64,000 nt of DNA from Doryteuthis pealeii (Eukaryota; Mollusca; Cephalopoda; Myopsida; Loliginidae): the NCBI GenBank assembly GCA_023376005.1, contig CM042141.1:91850018-91914017 (forward strand), written 5' to 3'. Each line of letters starts with the position of its first letter. Position 1 is the stretch's first letter. Below the pieces are notes generated by a model. That model had not been told where the DNA came from. It saw only the letters and a program-made list of their open reading frames with translations, and searched no databases. Shown here in pieces: positions 22,520 to 35,228 of the stretch. The translations under genes and the position numbers were made by a program.

Positions 22520-22924
22520 ACCCTCCACACGAGTAGGATGTGACACAAGGTCAATTTCTTAAGCGAATTTTAACAGGCATGAATTCGGACTCTTCCTTTA
22601 ACTACAGTCTGTCCTACCATTTCACTCATACTTCTCTTCGGCCTTATGAAAGAGGGTTTGAGAGGCAAACATTATTCCAGTGACGAGGAAGAGAAATCTG
22701 TAGTGAAGAAGTGGTTCAAAGTACAGTCAACAGAATTTTACGGGGCAGGGATATATGCTCTCATTCGAAGGTGGAACATTACTATTGAGAGAAACAGTGA
22801 CAATGTGGAGAAGTAGGGATGTGATCCACAGAGGACCAGCTTCATTTTGATGTATGATACATGTTCCTATCTTGGTAATTATACCTATCCTAAACAAAAT
22901 GACATTACTTTTTGATACTCCCTC

Positions 22925-22965
<41 letters not shown>

Positions 22966-23195
22966 AAAATTAATGGTAAAATGAATGAATGGATGAAATA
23001 AAAATGAATGAAATGAGGGGGATAAATGAAAAATCCTTTCCAAGGGACCCTCTCAAAAGTATTAAAACACTTTTTGAAAGTTTTCTCATCTATTATAAGA
23101 CTCCTTTGAAGCATCAAGTTAATATAATTATTCTATAAGTTGTTAGAGAAGATAAAATCTGTCTCTTACCTTTGTAATATCTGTTGAGAATGGGT

Positions 23196-23250
<55 letters not shown>

Positions 23251-24287
23251 CTTGTCGGGTTAACTTCCGGTGAATATTGCTACATTGTAATTATCTTGAA
23301 TTCAAAATAAAAACGGTCAATAGAAGAATTTACTTAGCTTTTTCCAGTTGTAAAATAAAATAAAATATATTAAATTATTTAGATAAATCAGTGAACAAAT
23401 AAAAAATTAATTATATATTAGAAAGATTGATGAATGATTTTAGAAAACTATATTTTATGTGTATTTTTAAATTTCAAATAGATTAAATATAATAAATTAG
23501 AAATTTAATTTATAAATGACTAATTGTTATATTTCCTTATATTAACAGCTCTAGACTGACCGTAATTTTGAGAGAGGTATTACGTTTTAAAGAATTAACT
23601 ATATATAAATAAATATATAATTATTATATGTATATTATATTATTTATAAATATTTATTTTGTTTTTATACAAAGAGACGAGACGCTTCTCAGTAACCAAA
23701 GTTTTTTTCTTAGTGTAAAAAATTATTTTATTTAACTTTTTCGACCAATTAGAATAAAAAGTATATATTGATTATCTTATCGGTTTTTCTCTTAGAAAAA
23801 AATATTCAAATTTTCATTTTATTTTCGATTTTAAAAATTAATACTAAAATCGAAGACATTTTTTTAACTAAAATTTCACTGTGAAATTTTGATATTAAAT
23901 TTTTTCAAGTTTTTATTCATTTAATAGTAAATTTTAATATTAAAGTTTTTAAAGATTTTATTCATTTTAATTGTAAATTTTGGCTAAAAGTATGTCCATT
24001 ACATTCAACCATCTTTATAACCGTAAGAGGGTAATAATATGTATTTTTTCTGTCTAAATTGTAAAATTACCCTTTCCCATATAATACGGATAGGTTTATT
24101 TATTTTTTAAGATAACGATGTAATTTTTCCCAATTGGATAATTTGATCTTTGAATTAACTCTTTGTAACAACCCTGTACGATCTTTAATTGTTTTTTACG
24201 AGATTTTTGATAAACAAAGTTCGGAAATATTTATTTCCATTTTATCCAAGATGGCCAAAACTGATCACGTGACCGAATTGGTGATCC

Positions 24288-24336
<49 letters not shown>

Positions 24337-24590
24337 AACTAAAACCAAGAACGAAATTATCTAGACCTATTAACATATTCAAACTGCAGTTCATCATGCG
24401 TGCCGTCACACACACACATTCACGCACAGGTGTGTGTGCGCGTGCACACACATATATATGTTGTAAGCAGATTTTATGTTTAATGCTATTGCTATACCTG
24501 ATAATCATTGCATTTTTTCTTTAAATGGTGATATACTTGATAGAGCCCATTTTTAAACTTCACTTGGCGTATGTCTTTTTAAAATCATTT
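22520..24590. other. SINE tail fragment, then AT-rich sequence without recognised genes
   Basis: 22520-22600 is the inverted SINE tail. (AT)n tracts lie at 22927-22961, 23199-23248 and 24291-24334. The rest is AT-rich and I see no coding frame, SINE box or large foldback in it. Confidence 0.5.
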
Positions 24591-24596
24591 ACCTTG

Positions 24597-24905
24597 TAAT
24601 ACCGAATATCACAGATAAGACACCATCGTTAGACCTTTATATTTCGCGGTCTATTTCTTTGCCCTCAACCACCAAGCTATACCGGCAAGTGAACTCTCTA
24701 AAAAATTAACTGATGATTTTTCTCGTCTTTATTTCACTTCATTTTTGTACTTATCTGTCTGTTTCCGCTCTTCCCATCACTTGACCATCTCTGTAAACAA
24801 AACTTTGATCCCGACACAGCCAAACAAAACAAAGGCAGGCGTAAAAAGTGTGGACTTCCCCGAGTTTAACGGACAGACGTCACGGTAGTTGACCGAGGCC
24901 AAGGA
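24597..24905 (-). mobile_element. Roughly 310-bp SINE-like repeat, intact copy
   Basis: It is nearly identical, in inverse, to 48905-49213. On the minus strand the distal end reads CGGTATAGCTTGGTGGTTGAG, an A-box-like motif. It lacks the insertion that interrupts the other copy at 49215. Confidence 0.75.
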
Positions 24906-24988
24906 TCAACATTTTGGTAGGTTCAACTAGTGCTTTTTTTGTTCTTACAAAAGATTACCCTTATTTGTTATATATTATTGACACATTC

Positions 24989-24989
<1 letters not shown>

Positions 24990-25050
<61 letters not shown>

Positions 25051-25148
25051 ATTTGACCTATATATATATTTGACCTATATGTATATATATATTTGACCTA
25101 TGCACACACACACATGCACATATATATATATATATACATATAGTTAGA

Positions 25149-25190
<42 letters not shown>
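24990..25190. repeat. AT and CT microsatellites
   Basis: (AT)n 24990-25040 and further AT blocks to 25140, with a TTTGACCTATATATATA unit repeated about three times at 25050-25100. (CT)n 25152-25190. Confidence 0.9.
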
Positions 25191-25191
<1 letters not shown>

Positions 25192-25198
25192 AGTTCGG

Positions 25199-25344
25199 GT
25201 AGCGTGGATATGGCGCTTGATTACTGACAGTTTCTCGCCTATTCGATTGTTCAAACCAAGTCAAACTGAAGACATATTTAAACAATCGCCTAAGAGAGAA
25301 ACTGTCAGTAATCAAGTGCCATTGACTCCATATCCACGCTACTC
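25199..25344. mobile_element. Foldback, GTAGCGTGGATATGG ends
   Basis: The left arm GTAGCGTGGATATGGCGCTTG...ACTGACAGTTTCTC (25199-25237) is inverted at 25295-25344. The inner part contains CTGAAGA and GAGAAAC-like blocks. Its right flank (TAGATCTAAGTGCTCTATCC) recurs at 27870-27930. Confidence 0.7.
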
Positions 25345-25624
25345 TAATTTAGATCTAAGTGCTCTATCCATAATAGTGTGCACTGTTTATTTATAAATAT
25401 AGCACCAATATTATCAATATGCATGTAGACACAGACGGCACTAAGTTTTCTGTTTCGTAGGTATATGTATTTACCCAACCCCTCCGTACCAAGGCTAAAA
25501 AGCCCAGTCCGCCCTTTATTGAAGAGCTTAGCAATCTGTGCCTTAATAGATATACAACAAAATATTTCAGTGACAATGTCTCTCATTTAAATTCAATAAA
25601 AATAAAAATTTCTGAATGTAAGCT

Positions 25625-25912
25625 TGGAAGACTAAAACTAAAACGATATATATATATATATTATATATATATAATATATATATTGAGTCAAACGACCCTA
25701 CTAAAAGTTTCGCTTAATGCTCTTCAGGGCTAAGATCTGACTCTGGCCAAAATATTGTACTAATAGATTATTTTTTGTTGGTACGATTATCTTGGTCTTT
25801 TCTTTTTACAAAAAATTTTTCTTCCGTTGATGTTTGGTAGTATAATTTACAATCAAACTATTTGCTGTTTTTTTTTCTCACCGCGAGGATTTACCAACAA
25901 TTTGGTAATTAA

Positions 25913-25960
<48 letters not shown>
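25625..25960. repeat. AT microsatellites around a CTGAAGA-GAAAC motif
   Basis: AT tracts lie at 25646-25683 and 25918-25958. Between them, on the minus strand (25700-25727), CCTGAAGAGCATTAAGCGAAAC is a short-stem version of the hammerhead-like core with a GUA downstream. Confidence 0.5.
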
Positions 25961-25962
<2 letters not shown>

Positions 25963-26400
25963 TTATTTATATTTATTTTAAACTCTGACGGTGTCATATA
26001 CCCGCACTATAACCGAAACATATGCACCACCTGAAAATAATCAACCAGCGCTAAAAAAGAAAAATACCAACAAAGTTGCTTAAGTTAAACATGCTAAAGT
26101 ACTCAATACACAATACACTATGATAATAGGAAAGCCTAATGAGCCAGTGAGTATCTACCTAGGTTCTCCTAACGGATCATCAGGATAATTCTGACTTAGA
26201 ATCAGAATTATCCTCAAGATAATAAGACAGACACCTTTAATCTTACCTCCTTAAATAACATGAAACATTTTTAACAAAATCTGAATTTATAGATTTAAAT
26301 TTACAAAGACTCAAAATTTATTTCAAGTTGTTACGATTTTGTTGCTATTTTTAGGCGCACTTTAGAGAGCACTTTACAGTGAGATCCCTTGTGTTTCCTT

Positions 26401-26500
26401 NNNNNNNNNNNNNNNNNNNNNNNNNNNNNNNNNNNNNNNNNNNNNNNNNNNNNNNNNNNNNNNNNNNNNNNNNNNNNNNNNNNNNNNNNNNNNNNNNNNN
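26401..26500. other. Assembly gap
   Basis: One hundred N characters of unknown true length. Confidence 1.
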
Positions 26501-26514
26501 AGAGAGATACACTA

Positions 26515-26645
26515 CGCATCAGCTCCTTACTTTACGCACAGATCCCTATGCTACTCATACGCTGAGTTGACGAGGGCCGGTATCGAACTAAGAACCTTGC
26601 AGTTTCTAGCCGAACGCTCTACCGATTGGGCTAACCCGGCCCCTT
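26515..26645 (-). mobile_element. tRNA-derived SINE (TTAGCTCAGTCGGTAGAGC type), truncated by the gap
   Basis: On the minus strand: GGGGCCGGGTTAGCCCAATCG, GTAGAGCGTTCGGC, GGTTCTTAGTTCGATACCGG. The A and B boxes are recognisable and the body runs into the gap. The better preserved paralog is 45226-45465. Confidence 0.7.
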
Positions 26646-27046
26646 AATCTAATGTATCTTATCTAATGTATAACGAGAGCGATATATAAAGATAAACATT
26701 ATGTATGTAGTTCCTTAGCACTCAGGCATAAAATAAGGCCACACGGGTTGGCATGTCGTTAAATCTATATATCTAACGTATGACGAAATCTATTATACAG
26801 CAACAGGAAAACAAATGTAAAAATCGAAACACGTGTTCTGATTCTGTTTTGACAAGACCTGTTCCTACTGTTTCCGATGCATCACTTGAGGCTACACAGT
26901 GTCTACAAACAGTGTCTATTCCATGTCACTGTCTCCTTCTCCATATGAGTGTCTATCATCCATTTTCCATTTGAAAGTCTACCACATATTGTTAGGGTTG
27001 AATTAAAAAATGTTTTTTTGGTGCAAAATAATCACTCAATGACAAG

Positions 27047-27048
<2 letters not shown>

Positions 27049-27122
<74 letters not shown>

Positions 27123-27228
27123 TAATTATATATAATATAATCAAATTACACAAAGAACGCACCTACATAGATGTGAGCCTGTTTTGCACGTGTGTTTCTG
27201 TATTTAAGGAATTATATCATCATTAAGT

Positions 27229-27320
<92 letters not shown>

Positions 27321-28000
27321 AAAATACGAACACACAAAATTCACTTAAGTTGAAAATCACACGAGCGAGAAACTGACCTCTACCAAGCGCCGTTGACTTC
27401 ATGCATTCCTTACCAAAACTACGTCACACAATTTCGAAAGAAATATAACGGCTAAAAACCACCGAATCCTTTCACATCAATTTTTTTCTCTCATTTGTTT
27501 CATTTCACTTTTTTAACACAATCCCAGTTATCATATAATACTTTGATAAAGAGTGAAGGTCACCCGAAATATTGGAATAAATATATCGAACCAGTAACAG
27601 AATAATGGCTGAATATTGAAACTGTTTTTTTAAATTATTTTTGTACGCTTGTTCATTTCCGATGCTTCATGATATCTTCACTAAAAAAAAAGTTCACAAG
27701 AACAAAGTTGATATGTAATTTATATATATTATAATTTTATATATATTATATATATATATAATATATATATGTATATGCCTATGTGATCTGCAGACCAAGG
27801 TCTGATGCTCGCATGGACAAGAAGCTGTCGGTAACCAGGTGCTATTGACTCCATGTCCACGCTACCCAACTTAGATATAAATGCCCTATCCATGATATTG
27901 AACACGGTTTACGTATAAATATAGTACCTAAAAAAAGGTAAAAAAAGGACTCTACGCCATCGTCTAAAATAGACGGAAGCTTGCCAACCATATATATATA

Positions 28001-28039
<39 letters not shown>

Positions 28040-28110
28040 TTATTTATTTATTTTTTATTTGTATGTATATATATATTATGTATATATATATATATTTTAT
28101 AAAATGGATA
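27049..28110. repeat. AT/GA microsatellites and a CGTAGGGT-type foldback remnant
   Basis: (AT)n occurs at 27049-27116, 27227-27290, 27721-27770 and 27990-28095, and GA at 27291-27321. 27835-27930 repeats the right flank of the foldback 25199-25344. No genes recognised. Confidence 0.7.
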
Positions 28111-28348
28111 AAAGTAACCTACTCGAGTTTCATCGTCTGAATCGTCAGGGTTACATCCGTTGAATTAATCGAGTTTTCGATTAATATCAGTTGGTATAAT
28201 ACATGCCCGTTGAAATGGGTCGATATAATAAATTTTGCTCTACATTGTATTGAGCACTTTGTATTTGTTTTTTTCTCAGTCTTAACCCCTGGATACTGTG
28301 CGCTTCCAACGATCGTACTCATACCCACCGGTAAGTTACTACTCATAC

Positions 28349-28572
<224 letters not shown>

Positions 28573-29304
28573 GGGGATATTTGATTAAAATACGACTCCA
28601 TGTCAAGCATGATTTCTCTAATGGATTTGCATTTTAGCAAAAGGAATGAACAAAATACAAAATAACACCGTGTAATTTTTTTTGCGTTGTCTTCATCGCA
28701 TTTTATAATCTGATGCAAAAAGAGACCTCAGCGATATATAACAAATTTTATTTCTTTTTTTTTCTCTGGGATTCTTGTCATAAACAAAACAAAAAATGTT
28801 CAAAGCTTGTCAGAATTGAAACGTCGATTAGCCCCTTTTTTTAAATTAACATTCTTGAACGGTTAAAAACCATCAACTATTACCCCCCCCCATCTTCGAC
28901 CCACCTTACCCCCCCCCATCCAAAAAAAATCTTTCTTTGATCCAATCGCATCAACTCGGGACAGGAAAGCAATCTAGATACGCACGTGCATAAAAAAAAG
29001 TCTGTAGTGTGTACATTCACACGTGTACAGAAATTACTCACAGGCGCTTATGACAGCGAACAGGAACGTAGATAAAACATATGTATTGAAAAATATGACA
29101 TAGGAGCACACATGTCGAAAAAGAATTTATACAGATGGACCCATACCTATATCCACGTATACAACATATTTCTCCCTGTAATCCCCTCTTCACACACTAT
29201 TGTACTATTGCTGTCAAAAAATTACGATACCCACAGATGTGGTATGATAAAAAATATCCGAAAATGTCTGTTTGTCTAAGCGCGGGAAAGACCTGTACTC
29301 ATAT

Positions 29305-29890
29305 TCGAAAGTGATTTTGGCTGGCTGGTTGGTTGGATTTTATGGCATGTCAACCCCTGTTGGGTTATTTCATGCCAAAGATGATTGTGTCGTATTAATT
29401 TTTGTTCGATATTCAAGTTTTTAATTTTCAATTTTTTTCTTATACATAGTATCACATGTGGTACGTGTGCAGGATCGTATTACATTTGTTACCGTACGAC
29501 CCAGTATCGTATCACAAACTCATTCCTTTTTAAAACTGATTTAAAAAAAAATCTATTTAGATGGGACCCTAACAGGTTTGGTTGTTTTATTGCTAGCATT
29601 TTACGGCATATCAACCCTTGTTGGGTTATTTTATTCCGAAGATGTTTTGTTTGATTCATTCTTGATGGTCATCAACATTTTTAAACTTCACCATCAGATA
29701 GATTACCAACCCGTCCTTCGAGGCGGGGGTCCGGTGTGCTTCGGCCACTGGATCGGTGTGTTGAAGTAATAGCGTCGATCCCAGGGGGGGGGGCTATCCC
29801 CCAGGCAATACCTGTCCCCTCGATTTAAAGGGGCAGGGCTGGGTTTATTATCCAGCGCCTGAGGCCCCTTTTGAGGGGAATGCAAAAAAA
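29305..29890 (-). mobile_element. CCAA-family fragments and the 2010-2150-type repeat
   Basis: 29318-29400 and 29575-29670 are two inverted 3' ends of the CCAA family (GGTTGGATTTTATGGCATGTC; GGCATATCAACCCTTGTTGGG), so one copy has inserted into another. 29695-29890 is the inverted copy of 2010-2150. Confidence 0.65.
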
Positions 29891-30255
29891 TCCATCTCAA
29901 GATATCTTGATAATAGAATAAAAGAAAACTGCGTAAAACTCCGACACTAAGTTTCACGTGGGTGATTTTCTGGTGGGCATGTGTCAACAGGTCATTGAAT
30001 GGCTCTGCATTTGTGCATAGAACAATGTATTTTATCATTACGCCGTGCGAGCAGCACAGATATCCGTGACTATCTATTGCTCTATTAATTCTGAGAGGCC
30101 CTCCGCGCAACATCCAGAATCAGCACAGAGTTGATTGATATAAGTTTTTGATGGTCAGCCCACACTAGTGTGACCATAATTTTTTTTTAGCAGTGACCGT
30201 CTTCTCTTGTTCGTCTTACTCGGATGGCTTTTGTAATAGGAGGCAAGTGGTTGTT

Positions 30256-30570
<315 letters not shown>

Positions 30571-30576
30571 TATATA

Positions 30577-30911
30577 TCTCTATTAATAATGATTCGCTTC
30601 TGCTTTTTGTCTGTAACAAAAACTACAATTTGATACATAGCAACATTAGACAGTCCTCATTGTTTTTTAAAACAAGTTTTAATAAATACATGACTGGTAT
30701 TATATATCTATATATAGTTTGTTTTATTTTAATACATATTTAAAGTTTACATTTCAAATTGTTTTATTTTTTAATCCTTTAATGAATTTGGTGTTTTTAA
30801 TTTACTTAGGGTACAAACTAGCTGACATTGAATTTTTTATCCCACCCCTCAGGCAATATGTTTCAAAAATCTATTTTTACATCGCCCGCAACGCATTTTT
30901 TATTTTGCTAG
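30577..30911 (+). mobile_element. Helitron-like element, short and diverged
   Basis: It begins TCTCTATTAATAATGATTCGC within AT repeat. Its internal CATTTCAAATTGTTTTATTTT and CTGACATTGAATTTTT are shared with 33997-34467. It ends TTTTGCTAG with a decayed hairpin. Confidence 0.6.
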
Positions 30912-31032
30912 CAATATATAATATATATAAGAATAATATATATATATGATATATATATATAATATAATATATAATATATATTGTATATAATATATAACAT
31001 ATATATATATATATATATAATATATAATATAT

Positions 31033-31069
<37 letters not shown>

Positions 31070-31883
31070 TGTGTGTGTGTAAAAAAATAGGCCTCCGAAA
31101 CTTAACAGTGAACAAATGATTATGTTCAACTATAATCTTAATATCTAACATTTCTCAAACAAAAATTTCGGATATTATTTATGTATTTCAATGAGATACC
31201 TCCAAAGAAGTTCCTCTTAAAAATGCATGAAAGATATCTGAAAAGAAAAATGCATCTGTTTCCTCTGTTCGCTTTGAAGAGAATTGGCCAAATATTTAAA
31301 CGAAAGGAAACAGTAGAAAGACAAATAGATTCTGAGTGGGTCAAATGCACCACCGTCATAGATGACAGATGCATTTGAAGACAAGTTTTACGGAACAGGA
31401 AGCAATCTCTTACTTACCATGGAATTTAAAACAGTCGTTGTGTCTAGATTAAAAATAGCTAGAAGGTTGTATGAGCAAACTTACGCTATTACATAATGGA
31501 TAGGTATAGCCTATCATTTTCAGCATGTAGTGTAGGGTAATTTAAAATTAACGGGAAAGTATTTGAAAATAACTGTAAATCTATTTCGATTACGGACAAC
31601 ATTGAACCCAGTGTCATCTGGAGCGGGATCTCAATGGCTAAGAGAGACACGTGAACAGGTAACTCTGGAAAAAGTAAAATCAAAATATAGGCAGTTGAGA
31701 CGAGACAGCTACTGGTGGACAGACATAACTTTTCGTCTCCGCGATCTCACGCGCGTCCGTCAAAGGATGTATCGGGGGAACACGAAGACATAAATATGTC
31801 TCTGGATTTGTCCCTTATAATCATGAAAATAACAAGAACAAAATGGTACCCATAAAAAGACGTTTGACCCCAAAGAAAATCCA

Positions 31884-32045
31884 ATTTTGTGTCGTTATTT
31901 ATTTTTTTTATGTTATAAACACGCGTCTCAACAATGAACGTCTGAATGAACAACAGCTATCACGACCTTCCGCGTGGCGTTAAAAAAAAAGAACAGCACG
32001 GGACGCGTGTTTATAACATAAAAAAATAAAATAACGACACAAAAA
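31884..32045. mobile_element. Foldback with TGTCGTTATTT ends
   Basis: The left arm TTTTGTGTCGTTATTTATTTT...TATAAACACGCGTC (31888-31928) is inverted at 32001-32045. The loop is about 75 bp. Non-coding. Confidence 0.7.
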
Positions 32046-32154
32046 AACGCGTCCATTTCTGAAAATCGTCTCTGAAGATAAAGTTTACTTTGAAAACAAA
32101 AAAAAAAAACATCTTTTTGATTTTATTTTTATTTGCATTCAATCATTAATACAT

Positions 32155-32186
32155 AATAATAATAATAATAATAAAATAATAATAAT

Positions 32187-32235
<49 letters not shown>
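32155..32235. repeat. AAT then AT microsatellite
   Basis: (AAT)n with one break at 32157-32191, then (AT)n to 32236. Confidence 0.95.
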
Positions 32236-32240
<5 letters not shown>

Positions 32241-32333
32241 AACAAAAACAAAAAATAAGTTACAAAAACACACACAACCTATCAAATATCAGAAATCATA
32301 CATATACATATTCAGCCAAAATATAGTTATTCA

Positions 32334-32373
32334 ATGCCTGAAGAAGATAACAGATCTGAAACACGTGTCGCAT
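32334..32373 (+). ncRNA. Hammerhead ribozyme motif
   Basis: Stem I ATGC (32334-32337) with GCAT (32370-32373), CTGAAGA 32338-32344, stem II AGAT/ATCT (32345-32348 with 32354-32357), GAAA 32358-32361, minimal stem III AC/GT around loop ACGT, cleavage triplet GUC (32367-32369). It is followed by (AAT)n. Confidence 0.7.
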
Positions 32374-32378
32374 ATGTA

Positions 32379-32436
<58 letters not shown>

Positions 32437-32506
32437 CATAATCCTTTTTGCGAGAGATAATATTTTGAATTTAAACTGGAAATATTGTTTTTTTTAAAGC
32501 GTGTAT

Positions 32507-32542
<36 letters not shown>

Positions 32543-32555
32543 ATATATATGTCAT

Positions 32556-32597
32556 CCACAGACACAGTGTTTCGACGTTTACGTCTCATCAGTGCGG
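32556..32597 (-). ncRNA. Hammerhead ribozyme motif, best example
   Basis: On the minus strand: stem I CCGCA (32593-32597) with TGTGG (32556-32560), 5 bp including one G-U. Canonical core CTGATGA (32586-32592), stem II GACGT/ACGTC (5 bp with one shared loop), GAAA (32570-32573), minimal stem III AC/GT, canonical GUC (32561-32563). Upstream on the same strand (32612-32690) is a tRNA-like segment with a B-box-like GGTTTCGCTCCTGG. Confidence 0.75.
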
Positions 32598-32611
32598 CTC
32601 GACTAAGTGCA

Positions 32612-32690
32612 TCTTCTGACCAGGAGCGAAACCAGGCTGAACTTTCGTCTGTTAAATTCCTCACCCTCTCGACCGACAAACACAGGATGT
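32612..32690 (-). mobile_element. Degraded tRNA-like SINE head preceding a hammerhead
   Basis: On the minus strand: GTCGGTCGAGAGGGTGAGGA, then AGCCTGGTTTCGCTCCTGG about 30 bases later, resembling A and B boxes. The A box is weak. Confidence 0.45.
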
Positions 32691-32865
32691 CATGAACGAT
32701 GGAAACTCTTTATGTCGATACTTAAGTATTTCGTTTTTAAAAAAATTAAAACCTTCTTCAGGACATTGAATATTTGTATGAGTAAAAGATGAAAGATGTT
32801 CAGTGTATTTTGAATGTGTGATAAAATATATATATATATATATGAAGACAGGAGGGTTGGAGTAA

Positions 32866-33059
32866 ATCCGACAGAATGTGGTAAGGATAAAGGAAAAATG
32901 GACAAAAAGGAATAACTCAAAAAATTTCGTTCCGCGTTAAGCGGTACTTCTTCAGTCAGTTTACTGACTGGAGAAGTACTACTTAACGCGGAACGAAATA
33001 TATCTCCACATCTAGTTGTTTTGAGTTATTCCTTTTTGTCCATTTTTCCTTTATCTTTA

Positions 33060-33060
<1 letters not shown>
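32866..33060. mobile_element. Foldback with AAATCCGAC outer end and hammerhead-like core
   Basis: The arms 32878-32955 and 32965-33060 (AAGGATAAAGGAAAAATGGAC outer; TTCCGCGTTAAGCGGTACTTC inner) are inverted. The core CTGAAGAAGTACCGC...GCGGAACGAAAT fits CUGANGA-stem II-GAAA on the minus strand. The GTAAATCCGACAG motif (32864-32876) is shared with the other foldbacks. (CA)n 33061-33098 follows. Confidence 0.75.
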
Positions 33061-33109
<49 letters not shown>

Positions 33110-33111
<2 letters not shown>

Positions 33112-33990
33112 CATATGTGTACAAAGAAATTATTATAGACAAATAAAATGTGCAATTAAAAATATTGTTACTATTATAATAAGATGTTTACAAATTAATC
33201 AAATTTCGGCATTATATAATAAGTCTTTGATATACCGTTTAAGAAATAAATCAATAAACCAATGTATCTGTTGTATTTTCCGTGGAAATATAAAGCAGGC
33301 AATACTTTCAGAACAACCCATGTAATAATAAGCGTATTTTTATATTGACGCCTAAAGATTAAGAGGATTCCTGTAATATGATGCATTCAGCTATGACATC
33401 GCAACTTGGTCTAAAGAGCTGATAGTTTGTATTGTAGGTCGGCCATATTTGATGATTAAGTCTTATCTCATAATATATCATCATGAAAAAATATTCTTTT
33501 TATTATTTAGGTGTCTTCTTTGTTTAAAAAGAACCCCTCAAGTAGCCTGCTCTCCGTGACTGGTAATAGATATGCCTAGCTTCCCGTTTTACTGCAGTTT
33601 CAGGAGCGTAAATGGCGGCCCGTGTCTGTGTCTGGTCGAATGCTACTGAGGAAACCGGAAAGAGTTTGGCAGCCATAACTGCGTAATGGCCACATTTTAA
33701 TTTTGTTTCGCTTTTTTCTTCTTCTCTTTCCTTCTTTTAAGCCACTTGTAAAGTGACGGTTATGGCGAGAATAATTTATCTGTTGTTATGCGGCCTCGTT
33801 ACACAAACGCAAATATACTCAAGACACTTGAAGTGCTTCTACGAGAGACAACCAACAACAACAAATAACAATAATAATAATAATAATAATAGTATTAACA
33901 ATCACGAAAAGAAAGCAACAAAATTCATTTAGAAGACAAACACTATCTCCATCACAACAACAACAATAATAATAATAATAATAATAATGA
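33110..33990. other. No gene recognised; AAT microsatellites near the end
   Basis: The only repeats I see are short (AAT)n tracts at 33869-33891 and 33961-33989. Confidence 0.4.
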
Positions 33991-33996
33991 TAAATA

Positions 33997-34467
33997 TCTA
34001 TTAATAATGGAGATTGTCTGTATTTCTGTCTGTAACAAAAACTACGTCATAGCTCTAGGTCACAGCTTACGTCACAATATCCTTATGCTATATACACCCA
34101 AAATTTGAGTAAGCAATTTTAAAATTGTTTTTTACTCTCCCCCCCCTTTTTTTTTACAGTAACAAGAAGTTATCTAAAAAGTTTACAAATAAATAAATAC
34201 CTACGATTTTGTGTAAAATTGACGTGGATAATATTCAAAATAATTGTTTGATTATTACGCACGCAACATTTTATTTGAGAGGGACGGGGCTCAGTTTTCA
34301 TTTCAAATTGTTTTATTTTTATTTTTTTTACTCCTTTAATAAATATGAGGATTTGTCTTACTTATGATACAAACCCTCTGACATTGAATTTTGAACTCCC
34401 ACCCTCTCAGGCAATGTCTTTCAAAAATTATTTTTTATGACGCCCGGAGGGTGTTTTCTGTTGCTAA
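33997..34467 (+). mobile_element. Non-autonomous Helitron-like element
   Basis: It starts TCTATTAATAATGGAGATTG after A. It ends with hairpin ACGCCC-GGA-GGGTGT (34440-34454), a short spacer and CTAA (34464-34467) before T. AAT microsatellites abut both ends. Confidence 0.8.
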
Positions 34468-34489
34468 TAATAATAATAATAATAATAAT

Positions 34490-35228
34490 AATAGCACAAA
34501 GAGAGTACAAGACTAGGCTCGAATGGGTAGGAAAGGTGATCCACTGGAAATTATGCAAGAAATTCGATTTTCACCATACTACTAAATGGTATATGTACAA
34601 ACCGGAATCTGTTCTAGATAATGAGACGCATAGCAATCTATGGGGCTTTGAGATGCAGACGGATCTCCTCAGGTCTCCAGGACTCTTCTGACTATTCTAA
34701 CCGATCTTAACAACGCTGTAGTTTGAATGGTCTTAATTCTTCCTCTGATTTAAAATTCACCCAAATTCTTCCAAGGGCACCAATCACAATTAGCACAATC
34801 TTCACCTTCATGTTCCACAGTTTTCTCAGTTATCTGGCGAGGTTCAAGTATTTGTCTATTTTCCCACTTTCTTTCATTTTCAGTTGGTGATCGGCCGGGA
34901 CGGCAAAATCCACGAGATGACTTCTCTTCTTGTTAATCAATACTTGGTCTGGTCTCCTGCCCGGAATTAGGAGGTCCGTCTCTATCTCAAAGACTCAAAG
35001 AATGTTATGCGTCTCATTCTCTAGGACAGGTTCAGGCTTGCGCTTATACCCTTTAGTTGAATGGTGAAAATTAAATTTCTTGCACAATTCCCAGTCGATC
35101 ACCTTTCCCCACTCAGTCGTGCATAGTCTTGTACTCTCTATGTGCTAGTTAGCTGTAGTCGCTTATTATAGGATTGACCGTTTCGTCTCTATCTCCACAC
35201 ATTTTGCATTTGCTATTTTGCTGTATGA
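34490..35228. mobile_element. Inverted pair of non-LTR retrotransposon fragments
   Basis: 34490-34675 (+) encodes YKTRLEWVGKVIHWKLCKKF and TTKWYMYKPESVLDNETH, part of the module also seen at 4187-5085. From 34676 the same retrotransposon continues on the minus strand to about 35228, including the inverse of the same segment. The two halves meet at GGTCTCCAGGACTC. A telomere-like CCCTAACTCTAACCC tract follows at 35270-35302. Confidence 0.75.

Noticed and set aside
26331..26570. Reading frames across the N run
   Set aside because: They pass through 100 unknown bases.
31181..31793. Two moderate open frames with charged residues (31181-31378 and 31563-31793)
   Set aside because: No recognised domain, no convincing splice sites and no repeat support; cannot be distinguished from chance.
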